Positions 1 to 7,376 of a stretch of DNA of 64,000 bases are shown here, piece by piece. Every line of letters starts with the position of its first letter. Position 1 is the first letter of the stretch. This DNA comes from CALAGB01 sp963789565. GTDB taxonomy: Bacteria > Chloroflexota > Chloroflexia > Thermomicrobiales > Thermomicrobiaceae. The notes under the pieces were generated by a model. That model saw nothing but the letters and a program-made list of their open reading frames with translations. It made no database searches and was not told the DNA's origin. The position numbers were made by a program, and so were the translations under genes. Location of the stretch: positions 1,922,001 through 1,986,000 of the forward strand of contig CAWBKX010000002.1 in assembly GCA_963789565.1 (NCBI GenBank), given 5' to 3'.

Positions 1-1151
1 CCCATGATGGATTTCGGTCCGTGAGCAACTACGCCATGGCTGAGCATGCAATTGATTTGGAACTCCTGATGGTGCACATTCCATATCGAGCGGATCGTCT
101 GACGGAGCGAGAACAGCTCAGGCGGGAGGCGACTGAACTGTGGGAACGTTGCTTCGGGCTGACGATTTCGACGCTTGGGGACGGCGCCCCGAGTGAGCTG
201 CAGCTCGCTGTGCTGGAGTGTCGCTGGCCCGCCGCGCGACAGCTCGCCACCGACCACCTCACCGCGCCGTGGGTGAATCAAGTGCACGAAGCGATCTCCA
301 CTTTGGCCGTCCTGGACCGGGCCCAGGGTGCTCCCGAGCGGGCGTGGGACCGCATCTACGAGGTCTTGCCACAGAGATCATCGACCGAACCCGGAGGCTG
401 TTACTTTCCCTTCGGCATGAGGTCCATTGCCTTAGCCGCGGAGTTAGCACTTGATGCGGGCAACCCGCAGGACGCCCACCGCTGGATCGAGACACACGAG
501 CAGTGGCTTGCCTGGAGCGGCGGGGCGCGCTGGCACACCACCAACCAGCTACTCCGAGCACGCCATGCCGATGTATGCGGGAATGCTGTACAGGCACGGC
601 AGTTTGCTCAACACGCGCTTGTCATCGCGTCCGATCCGCGTCAGCCATTAGCGCTCATTGCCATTCATCGCTTTCTCGGTCAGCTCGATACCACTGACCG
701 GCACTTCGACGATGCTGAACGCCATCTCCTAGAATCACTTACGCTTGCCGACGCCTGCGCCGCTCCCTTCGAGCGCGCCTTGACCCGGCTCGAGTTAGCC
801 GAACTCCGTGTGTTTCAGCGGCAACTCGATGAGGCTACGACCTTGCTCGATGAGGTCCAGGCCGTCTGCGAGCCGCTCGGAGCCAAACCGACCTTGGACC
901 GAGTGGATGCGCTCCGGCAACGACTGAAAGCGTCGGGACAATCTCTTCCCACGTATCCAGCCGGTCTCACCCAACGAGAAGTCGAGGTGCTGCGGTACAT
1001 TGCAGCCGGGATTAGCAATCGACAGATTGCCGATGCCCTGTTCCTTAGTCCTCGCACCGTCGAACGCCACATCGCCAACATCTACCTCAAGATCGACGCG
1101 CACAGCAAAGCCGAGGCGACCGCTTTCGCACGGCAAAACCATCTCACCTAA
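1..1151 (+). CDS. LuxR-family transcriptional regulator, C-terminal part (5' end outside window)
   Basis: The reading frame is open to the left edge, so only the C-terminal ~380 residues are visible; a GTG at 21 is probably internal. The last ~60 residues (LTQREVEVLRYIAAG, then SNRQIADALFLSPRTVERHI) are a textbook LuxR/NarL helix-turn-helix DNA-binding domain. The ~310 residues before it are an alpha-helical, TPR-like repeat region with repeating A-x-x-A-L/L-E-S-L-x-L-A patterns. This arrangement is known from large MalT/LuxR regulators (~900 aa) with an N-terminal P-loop ATPase, which would lie upstream of the window. Role inferred: ligand- or ATP-dependent transcription activator. The target is unknown; the next gene on the same strand is the molybdoenzyme at 1614, separated by 460 bases. 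Confidence 0.88.
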   Translation, partial: HDGFRSVSNYAMAEHAIDLELLMVHIPYRADRLTEREQLRREATELWERCFGLTISTLGDGAPSELQLAVLECRWPAARQLATDHLTAPWVNQVHEAISTLAVLDRAQGAPERAWDRIYEVLPQRSSTEPGGCYFPFGMRSIALAAELALDAGNPQDAHRWIETHEQWLAWSGGARWHTTNQLLRARHADVCGNAVQARQFAQHALVIASDPRQPLALIAIHRFLGQLDTTDRHFDDAERHLLESLTLADACAAPFERALTRLELAELRVFQRQLDEATTLLDEVQAVCEPLGAKPTLDRVDALRQRLKASGQSLPTYPAGLTQREVEVLRYIAAGISNRQIADALFLSPRTVERHIANIYLKIDAHSKAEATAFARQNHLT

Positions 1152-1250
1152 TCAGTGACGTCGTCTACGTAGGTCCAACCGAAAACTACATATCCTCAGT
1201 TACATAGTTCAACGGATGCGCCCCTGCAACCACTTCCCTACTGTGGAGAC

Positions 1251-1311
1251 TGCCGAGGGATTCGCCGGACGCCAGAGTGAAACATCTCCGGTGCCCGGCG
1301 GACCCTCGGTG
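1251..1311 (+). other. Long GC-rich hairpin in the leader upstream of the molybdoenzyme
   Basis: CCGAGGG (1253-1259) pairs with CCCTCGG (1303-1309), CGCCGG (1263-1268) with CCGGCG (1295-1300), CGCC (1270-1273) with GGTG (1290-1293), and GAG with CTC inside, giving an almost continuous ~20-bp stem. No T-run follows, so it is not a simple terminator. It sits about 30 bases before a ribosome-binding site and a Tat-signal relic, and could be a structured 5' leader. I could not match it to a known riboswitch. Confidence 0.5.
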
Positions 1312-1342
1312 CCGAACCAATGTTCAGGGAAAGGAGGCATCT

Positions 1343-1417
1343 ATGGACTATGAATTTCGTAGCGTCTCGCGCAGGTCACGACCGCGGAGCAACGCCGCCG
1401 GGTTGGCACTTCTCTAA
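1343..1417 (+). pseudogene. Relic of a Tat signal peptide (duplicated 5' end of the molybdoenzyme)
   Basis: AAAGGAGG precedes an ATG that opens a 24-codon frame with a twin-arginine core (RSVSRRSRPRSNAAGLALL) before TAA. It aligns with the start of the next gene (RTVSRRTLLQSSAAAAGMALL). The bases just before the two starts also match: TTCAGGGAAAGGAGGCATCT against TTCAGGGCAAGGGGGCTCTT. Further upstream both copies contain GTGGAG, TCGCCGGAC and GGAACC-like blocks. Best read as a decayed partial duplication of the leader plus signal peptide. A short translated leader peptide is the alternative. Confidence 0.55.
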
Positions 1418-1613
1418 CTCCCATTTGCGCAATATACGTAGTCGTCTCCCGCCATCGGCACCGATGTTAAATCCGTATCCCTGCCGATGTCGGTCCGAAC
1501 ATCACTTTCCATACTGGAACCATTCAACTTGAACTGGCGGAGTGTGCCGTGGAGTGCGGCTGTCGCCGGACACGAAGAGAGTCGGAACCGTAGTTCAGGG
1601 CAAGGGGGCTCTT

Positions 1614-3401
1614 GTGGGTAATCAATCACGTACGGTCTCCCGTCGAACGCTGCTGCAGAGCAGCGCGGCGGCGGCCGGGATGGCACTTCTCAGTTCTCAA
1701 TTACCGGCGTCGGCATCGGGCACGGCGTCGGTGGGCAGGCCCGGCAAGCGATTCGATCCGCTGCGAACGGTGGCGGTGCCCGACTTCCCGAATCGGCCCG
1801 GTGAGGTCGTTTTACCCTGGCTGGATCAACGAGCCGACAATCCGGTGCCAGAGATTCTTGGTCATCAGCTCAAATGGGAGGAGCTGGATTCCTGGATTAC
1901 GCCTGACCCAAGCTTCTTCACCATCCATCACTACGCCCAACCTGAGATCGATCCATCCAGTTGGTCACTGGAGATCTCAGGGTTGGTCAAGAAACCGTTG
2001 ACGCTGACACTCGCCGATCTCAAAGCTCGCCAGTCCGTCGACGTTCCGTTCACGCTGGAGTGCTCAGGAAATAGTGGACTGCCGTTCTTAGACGCTGCGG
2101 TCGGCAACGCTGTTTGGACGGGCACGCCGCTCGCCCCTCTGCTCGAGGCGGCCGGAGTCCTGGATGAGGGGACTGAGGTCGTCTTCTGGGGAACCGATTC
2201 AGGCGACGAACAACTCAACGACCTGCAACTCACCGAACATTTTGCCCGCGGCATGTCTCTGGCAGAGGCGATGGATCCGCGCAACATTCTGTGCTGGGGC
2301 ATGAATGGGGACGCACTCCCAACCCACCATGGTGGACCGGTGCGGCTCATCGCTCCGGGCTGGTACGGCATCGCCAACGTGAAGTGGCTGAAGCGCATCG
2401 AACTGCTCAGTACACCCTATGAGGGCCGCTTCATGGCGCGCGACTACGTCACCATCCGACAGGTTGAAGTCGACGGCGCGACCACGGCCCACTTCACCCT
2501 GGTCGGGCATGCGCTCCTCAAGTCGGCACCGGCCAAGGTGACGGTACTGGACGGCCAGCATCGCATCCTCGGTGCAGCCTGGGGAGGTTCGATTGCCAGC
2601 GTCGACGTGAAGCTCGACGACGGGGACTGGATGCCCGCGACCATCCAGGAGCGCGGCGACACCGATCTCACCTGGGTGATCTGGACGTTCGACTGGGGAA
2701 CGCCATCGGACGGCGAGCACACGGTCACCTCGCGTGCGACCGACATGGATGGCAACGTCCAGCCGACCATGGATGACCCACTCATCGCCAACAAGCTGAC
2801 GTACTGGGAGAGCAACGGGCAGATCACCCGGCACATCATGATTGGCATGCCGTCGACTCCTCAGGTCAGTCATACGTTGAGTGGCGCGTTCCTGGACTAC
2901 TGGCAAAAGAACGGTGGGGTGACGATCTTTGGTAATCCGATCACCGCGGAGTTCGACGAGCAGAGCCTGGCTGACGGACAGACGTATCGGGTGCAGTACC
3001 TCGAGCGGCATCGCTTCGAAATGCATCCGGAGAAGCAATCACCCTACAGCATCCTGCTCGGGTTGCTCGGAAACGAGACGATTCCAGCCGACCAAAAGCA
3101 GCCTCGATCACAGCCGGCCTCAGGAGCGGATAACGCCTGGTTCGAAGTGACCGGCCACAACATTTCTGGACGTTTTCTCGAGTACTGGAAGCAGAACGGC
3201 GGAGTCGCGATCTTCGGCTATCCGATCACCGAGGAGTTTCAGAGGCAAATCGGTGACACGCAGATGACGGTGCAGTACTTCGAGCGCGCGCGGATGGAGC
3301 TCCATACGGAGAACCAACGGCCCTACGATGTGCTGCTGGGTCTGCTCGGAAACGAGGCGCTGCAGCTGCGCTACAACGGCCACTTGCCGCCGGAAGCGTA
3401 G
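1614..3401 (+). CDS. Tat-exported sulfite-oxidase-family molybdopterin enzyme with C-terminal envelope repeats
   Basis: 595 aa from GTG 1614, chosen because AAGGGGG lies 6-7 bases upstream and the start leads directly into a Tat signal (SRRTLLQ, residues 9-15, then a hydrophobic stretch). Residues ~95-270 are the oxidoreductase molybdopterin-binding domain; Cys150 in TLECSGNSG is the expected molybdenum ligand. Residues ~290-395 form the Mo-cofactor dimerisation domain (DGxHRILGAAWGG, DMDGNVQP). The C-terminus holds two copies of a ~65-residue repeat (FLDYWQKNGGVTIFG, FLEYWKQNGGVAIFG), also present in the secreted propeller protein at 51048-52718. The family oxidises sulfite or related substrates outside the cytoplasmic membrane; the electron acceptor is not encoded nearby. 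The leader is partly duplicated upstream. Confidence 0.88.
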   Translation: MGNQSRTVSRRTLLQSSAAAAGMALLSSQLPASASGTASVGRPGKRFDPLRTVAVPDFPNRPGEVVLPWLDQRADNPVPEILGHQLKWEELDSWITPDPSFFTIHHYAQPEIDPSSWSLEISGLVKKPLTLTLADLKARQSVDVPFTLECSGNSGLPFLDAAVGNAVWTGTPLAPLLEAAGVLDEGTEVVFWGTDSGDEQLNDLQLTEHFARGMSLAEAMDPRNILCWGMNGDALPTHHGGPVRLIAPGWYGIANVKWLKRIELLSTPYEGRFMARDYVTIRQVEVDGATTAHFTLVGHALLKSAPAKVTVLDGQHRILGAAWGGSIASVDVKLDDGDWMPATIQERGDTDLTWVIWTFDWGTPSDGEHTVTSRATDMDGNVQPTMDDPLIANKLTYWESNGQITRHIMIGMPSTPQVSHTLSGAFLDYWQKNGGVTIFGNPITAEFDEQSLADGQTYRVQYLERHRFEMHPEKQSPYSILLGLLGNETIPADQKQPRSQPASGADNAWFEVTGHNISGRFLEYWKQNGGVAIFGYPITEEFQRQIGDTQMTVQYFERARMELHTENQRPYDVLLGLLGNEALQLRYNGHLPPEA

Positions 3402-3623
3402 GGCCAGAGGACGTGGCTGATCCTGCAGCGCGGCATCAAACCCCTGGCCGGATCAGCGTGACTCAATAATGGAACGCATAGTGACGTTGGCTGGTGAGGT
3501 CCTGAAGATTGACGATGTGGGATGCCCGCCCTACGGCATGACGGACTGAACATAGTATGAGGAACCGGGAGACTGGTCGGTACCAATTCGTGACTCGTCT
3601 CCCGGCCTCAGTCATCCTGCACC

Positions 3624-3740
3624 AACACGGATGGGACGGTGAGCTACGGCTATGACCTCGACAACTGGCGCACCATGATCGACTGCCTGAACGGCGTGAT
3701 CATGACGTAGGGCTACGACGAGAGCGGTGGCGTGGACACC
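3624..3740 (+). pseudogene. Relic of an RHS/YD-repeat protein
   Basis: Reading from ~3624, the translation is DGTVSYGYDLDNWRTMID, then a stretch ending in a stop, then GYDESGG. This matches the spacing of YD repeats in RHS-type wall proteins (GxxxYxYDxxGRLxxxxD ... YxYDxxG). It is one repeat long and contains an in-frame TAG at ~3708-3710. No intact partner exists in the window. The rest of the 343-base gap (3402-3744) shows no gene. Confidence 0.5.
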
Positions 3741-3744
3741 ACCC

Positions 3745-4467
3745 CTACGCCAGACCCGTATCCAGGCAGCACTTGCGCGCCTGCTCGGTCGTCAGGCGGT
3801 AGAAACGGGCCAATGGCGTTCCTCCGCGGGCCATCGGCACCCGGCCTTCCGCGTCAACCTCCTCGAGCCCGCGACGCAGCAATGACGCGTACAGATGCCG
3901 CCCGAACCGCTCGTCGATCCCGCCTTCGGCCATCCAGCGCACCTCAGCTGAGCGCACCCGCGCGAAGACGTCGTTCGCCCGTGGATCGTTGCCCGGGTCG
4001 GGAATCTTCGAAATGTAATCGGGTTCCTCCAACAAGAGCCAGCCGCCTGGCCGCAGCGCCGCCACCATGCGATCGATCACCATCTCACGCGCTGGTAGGT
4101 GCACGAGGAGCGCGCGAGCGTGGATGAGGTCAAACGCATCCCCTGGTGGCGCCTCGACGACGATGTCGTGCCGGCGCACCTCCAGATTGGGATAGTCCAG
4201 CGCATCGACAAAACGCGTATCGAGATCCGTGGCAACCACACGGCCGGTCGGGCCGGCGCGCTGGCAGAACCAGGCCGTGATCGACCCACCACCACCCCCG
4301 GCCTCCCAGCAGCGCCAACCCGCCGCCACGCCCAATCTCTCCAGATGACGGATCGTGCTGGGATCGGCAAGCGACTCCAGCAATGCCAATCGTTCGCGTG
4401 CGTTCTGCCAGGCATTGTCGAGCGAGTAGGCGACGTCGGACGGCGACGTCGATTGTCTCTCGTCCAT
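3745..4467 (-). CDS. Class I SAM-dependent methyltransferase
   Basis: 240 aa starting at ATG 4467, where GGAAG lies six bases upstream; a longer frame to 4764 runs into the vanY-like gene and is not needed. Near residues 50-60 the protein has a glycine-rich motif I (CWEAGGGGGSITAWF), then an acidic residue ending strand 2 (VVATDLDTRFVD), FDLIHARALLVHLP, and ALRPGGWLLLEEPD as post-motif III. This is the standard Rossmann methyltransferase fold. The substrate cannot be read from sequence. The gene is co-directional with the vanY-like gene, 199 bases downstream of it, and might share its promoter. Nothing specific ties it to glycopeptide resistance. Confidence 0.8.
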   Translation of the reverse strand: MDERQSTSPSDVAYSLDNAWQNARERLALLESLADPSTIRHLERLGVAAGWRCWEAGGGGGSITAWFCQRAGPTGRVVATDLDTRFVDALDYPNLEVRRHDIVVEAPPGDAFDLIHARALLVHLPAREMVIDRMVAALRPGGWLLLEEPDYISKIPDPGNDPRANDVFARVRSAEVRWMAEGGIDERFGRHLYASLLRRGLEEVDAEGRVPMARGGTPLARFYRLTTEQARKCCLDTGLA

Positions 4468-4666
4468 CAATTCTTCCGTTCGGATCCGGCGACTATTTTC
4501 CCCCGCATGCAAGCAGATCCCCATTGGAGCAGGCATGCCGTCAAGAACAGACTCGCACGCGGCGATCGGAACCTCCAACAGACTGCGTCCCCGAAACAAT
4601 CTGCCGCGGCAATGGTTTTCCGGTCGATGAGGGTGGGCGGCACCAGTTCGGTGCCGAGCGTGCTGG

Positions 4667-5389
4667 TCACTGCTGCATTCGTGGATCCTGCGTAGGGTCG
4701 GCGTACATGGGCGGGCACCCGTTATCGACGGCGTCCGGGCGCAATTCGTAGTGCCAGGGTTCATTGCTGTAGATCTGGCATAGCCCGTACTTCACGCCGT
4801 TTTTGGACAGCCACGCCGTAGCGTCGGAAGGCCCAAGGTCGATCGCGTCCCCCGTCACGTGAGCAGACGTGTTGGGAGTGGCAACCCAGCGGGCAGCTTC
4901 CTCTTCTGAGCCATACTGCGAGATCGCGTCCTGGAGGAGTTGTTCCTGATACTTCGCGGAACGCCAGCCACTGTTGACGTAGAACTCGATTCCGTCGCTC
5001 GCGGCATCCGTTGCCGCCTGGCGTATAGCACCAAGGAGCGCTGGATTCAGCTTGGCCACGGCGGGATATTGGTCGTCGAAGACCGTCACGCCATCAGGCA
5101 CAACACCGTCGGCCTCGCCAACGACACCAGGGCGGTCGCCGGGAGAACTGTCGTGCGCGCGGCGTGCGGCCGATTCCGTGGCGATAGGGAGCCTTGCGAA
5201 CGGAGACGGGGCTCCCAATGTCTGATATCCGACGTCCGTCGAGATGGGTGTGGTTGCCGCTGAGGATGAGGCCGCGAATGAGTGGTAACAGAGGTCCACG
5301 GCGATTGCCACCATGACGACGGGCAGGCCGGCAACGAGGATCCAGGAAATCCGACGGGTTGTTGTTCGTGGTGGTTCTCTATAGTTCAT
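4667..5389 (-). CDS. vanY: Membrane-anchored D-alanyl-D-alanine carboxypeptidase, VanY type (M15B)
   Basis: 240 aa. Residues ~14-34 form one membrane anchor; the catalytic domain faces outward. The zinc motif S-x-H-x-x-G-x-A-x-D is present (SAHVTGDAID, H177, D184), and EPWHYE (E210, H213) gives the catalytic Glu and third ligand. The enzyme removes the terminal D-Ala from pentapeptide precursors, lowering the vancomycin-binding target. The C-terminal CPPMYADPTQDPRMQQ is a tail I associate with actinobacterial members, which suggests transfer. The start is odd: the only reasonable ATG (5387-5389) is one base after GGAGG, in a sequence copied upstream of vanH. Divergent from murF, with the shared promoter element between them. 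Confidence 0.85.
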   Translation of the reverse strand: MNYREPPRTTTRRISWILVAGLPVVMVAIAVDLCYHSFAASSSAATTPISTDVGYQTLGAPSPFARLPIATESAARRAHDSSPGDRPGVVGEADGVVPDGVTVFDDQYPAVAKLNPALLGAIRQAATDAASDGIEFYVNSGWRSAKYQEQLLQDAISQYGSEEEAARWVATPNTSAHVTGDAIDLGPSDATAWLSKNGVKYGLCQIYSNEPWHYELRPDAVDNGCPPMYADPTQDPRMQQ

Positions 5390-5456
5390 GCCTCCAGACT
5401 GGACTCCGAGGTGTTGCCGGGGGGTATGTAAATTTCAATATGCCGGCCATATGCGC
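5387..5456 (+). promoter_or_regulatory. Divergent promoter/operator element, copy 1 (vanY-murF)
   Basis: This 70-base segment aligns without gaps to 12366-12435 between vanH and vanR, about three quarters identical. Conserved blocks: ATGCCTCCAG, GGTGTTGCCGG, GTATGT and TTTCAATATG. On the + strand both copies hold TTGCCG (5414-5419) and CAATAT (5436-5441), 16 bases apart, a plausible -35/-10 pair reading toward murF. Inferred VanR-controlled promoter. Confidence 0.7.
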
Positions 5457-5457
5457 C

Positions 5458-5563
5458 AGTTCGTATCGTGTGGGTGGCAAGACCGGTACGACACACGACT
5501 CGGCCATCGCATCGTTCGTGAGCTTTGCGCCGACCGAGAATCACGCCGTCTACATGCTCGTGA
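5458..5563 (+). pseudogene. Tail fragment of a class B penicillin-binding protein
   Basis: In the frame beginning TCG TAT CGT at 5461 the translation reads SYRVGGKTGTTHDSAIASF, then VSFAPTENHAVYMLV. This is the KTG box and following strand of PBP transpeptidase domains (typically YxVAGKTGTA ... AxFVGFAPxxxPxxAxLV). Nothing upstream encodes the rest of the enzyme; the fragment begins where the promoter element ends. It now forms the untranslated leader of murF. Confidence 0.65.
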
Positions 5564-5603
5564 CAAGCGGATCAACCACAGGTCGACCCGCTGGGAGGAC
5601 GAC

Positions 5604-6986
5604 GTGCTCACAATCGACGACGTACGCGATGCGCTGAGCGACTGCCTGACAGGGGAACGTCCCGGCGCAGCCAGCGAGTTCACCGGCGTAACCAACGACT
5701 CCCGCGTGACAAAGCCGGGCGAGCTATTCGTGGCGCTCACCACCCCAACCGGTTACGCGCTTGAAGTGCGAGACGGCCACGACTTCATTAGCGATGCTGA
5801 GGCCCACGGCGCGACGGGCGTCGTCGTCCACAAGGAAGATATGCAGCTGCCGGATCGCATGTGGACCTTCTTGGTAGACGATACGCAGCACGCCATAGGC
5901 GAGCTCGGTCGCGCCTGGCGTTCGCGCTTCGACGTTCGTGCTGTCGCTATCGCCGGCAACGTCGGCAAGACCACGACGAAGGAGCTGACGACGGCCGTGC
6001 TGCAGGGATGCGGCCACAACGTGCTCAAGAGCCCCAAGAACTTCAACGATGAGATCGGTCTGGCCATGACCCTCTTCAAGCTGGGATCAACCTATGATCG
6101 GGCCGTGGTAGAGGTTGGCATGTTTGAGCTCGGTGAAATCCGCCGCCTCTGCCAGATCGCCCAACCACAGATCGCCGTCGTGCTCAACGTCGGTCCGACG
6201 CACCTGGAACGCCTCGGCAGCATGCAGGCGATCGCGGAGGCAAAGTCGGAGGCCGTGCGGGATCTCCCCGCGACAGGCTGCGCCATCCTCAACGCGGACG
6301 ACCCCTGGGTGGCGGCCATGGCGACGAAGACGCAAGCGCGGGCGCTGACCTTTGGGACGCATGCGCACGCGGACTTCCGTGCGACCGAGATTCAGAGCCA
6401 CGGGTTGGCCGGCGTGGAGTTCACGTTTGGCTACGTCGGCCGCGGCCTGAGGGTGAGGAGTCCGCTGCCCGGTGCGCGTCTCGTGCCCAACGCGCTCGCC
6501 GCCCTCGCCGTTGCGGTGGCGGACGGCGCCAGTGTCGAGGCGGCGGCCGACGCGTTGAGTGGTGCTCAGGTTGCGCCTCGACTCCAGGTGAAGGTGGTAG
6601 CCAGCGGCGCCACGATCCTGGACGATTCCTACAACGCCAATCCGGCTTCGATGGCTGCGGCACTGGATGTGTTGCACGAGATGCCGGGACACCGATACGC
6701 GCTGCTCGGCGACATGCTGGAACTGGGCTCGGCCGAGACGGACGGGCATCGCTCCGTCGGCGAGCACGCCGCCCGCGTCGCCGATGTGCTCTTCACGATC
6801 GGGCCGCGCGGCGCGCAGATCGCGGACGCCGCCAGGGCGGCGGGCCTCCGAACCGTTGGCCATTTCGATACGAAGGAAGAGGCTGCCGAGGTTCTAAGCG
6901 CCAACCTGGGTCCAGGAGACGTACTGCTGGTCAAGGCTTCGCTCGGCCTGCATCTCAGCGCCGTCGTGGCGGAGCTTATCGGTTAG
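5604..6986 (+). CDS. murF: UDP-N-acetylmuramoyl-tripeptide--D-alanyl-D-alanine ligase (MurF paralogue)
   Basis: 460 aa from GTG 5604, chosen because GGGAGGA ends four bases upstream; the frame upstream of it belongs to the PBP relic in another phase. Mur ligase layout: N-terminal UDP-substrate domain with TNDSR (30-34), ATP site GNVGKTTTK (118-126; most MurFs have GSNGKTTTK), NFNDEIG at ~147, NVGPTHLE, and DDSYNANP (~335) in the C-terminal domain. MurF adds the D-Ala-D-Xaa dipeptide to UDP-MurNAc-tripeptide. Placement beside van genes under the shared promoter suggests a version dedicated to D-Ala-D-Lac, as murF paralogues accompany vanHAX in some glycopeptide-producing actinomycetes. The PBP-then-murF order recalls a dcw-cluster origin. 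Confidence 0.88.
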   Translation: MLTIDDVRDALSDCLTGERPGAASEFTGVTNDSRVTKPGELFVALTTPTGYALEVRDGHDFISDAEAHGATGVVVHKEDMQLPDRMWTFLVDDTQHAIGELGRAWRSRFDVRAVAIAGNVGKTTTKELTTAVLQGCGHNVLKSPKNFNDEIGLAMTLFKLGSTYDRAVVEVGMFELGEIRRLCQIAQPQIAVVLNVGPTHLERLGSMQAIAEAKSEAVRDLPATGCAILNADDPWVAAMATKTQARALTFGTHAHADFRATEIQSHGLAGVEFTFGYVGRGLRVRSPLPGARLVPNALAALAVAVADGASVEAAADALSGAQVAPRLQVKVVASGATILDDSYNANPASMAAALDVLHEMPGHRYALLGDMLELGSAETDGHRSVGEHAARVADVLFTIGPRGAQIADAARAAGLRTVGHFDTKEEAAEVLSANLGPGDVLLVKASLGLHLSAVVAELIG

Positions 6987-7232
6987 GGGCTCATGCCGTG
7001 ATTTGCGGCCTGCCTCGCCATCCTCGCCACCGGCGTGGCTGGCTACCCGACTCTCGGAGAGATTCGGCGCCGCAAGCTGGAGAAGTCGTACCCTGGCGAC
7101 GAGCCGGAGTCCTACGCCACCCAGGCCCACCTGCGTACTGGTACACCGACCAGTCACGTTTGACGGCTGAGGCCGCCGAGGGGTAAGGTGCGCGAATCGA
7201 CCACATCGCCACTTGCGTCCCGGAGGTGCGCC

Positions 7233-7376
7233 ATGGCGATGAAGCACGTCGTCCGGCTTTCCAGTGGCGACCCCACGCTGCTGACCGACCTGATCACGAT
7301 GGGCAAAGCCGCCGCCCGTTCACATAAGTACGCCCGGATGAGAGGTTGGCAGGGACCCAGGAGCATACGACCGTGA
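7233..7376 (+). pseudogene. N-terminal remnant of an IS630-type transposase
   Basis: GGAGG precedes ATG 7233; the product begins MAMKHVVRLSSGDPTLLTDL and continues ITMGKAAARSHKYARM. This resembles the start of IS630-family transposases (xxVxLSxEERxxLxxLIxxGKxxAxxxxHARILL). After ~36 residues similarity stops. The frame ends in TGA 7374-7376, overlapping the GTG start of the DUF262 gene. No inverted repeats or catalytic DDE part remain. Between 6987 and 7232 I see no other gene. Confidence 0.55.

Noticed and set aside
1251..1311. Molybdenum-cofactor riboswitch
   Set aside because: Context is suggestive, but I could not match the conserved core of the published motif; kept only as a hairpin.
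2199..3038. 279-codon minus-strand frame inside the molybdoenzyme gene
   Set aside because: Antisense to conserved domains; no own signature.
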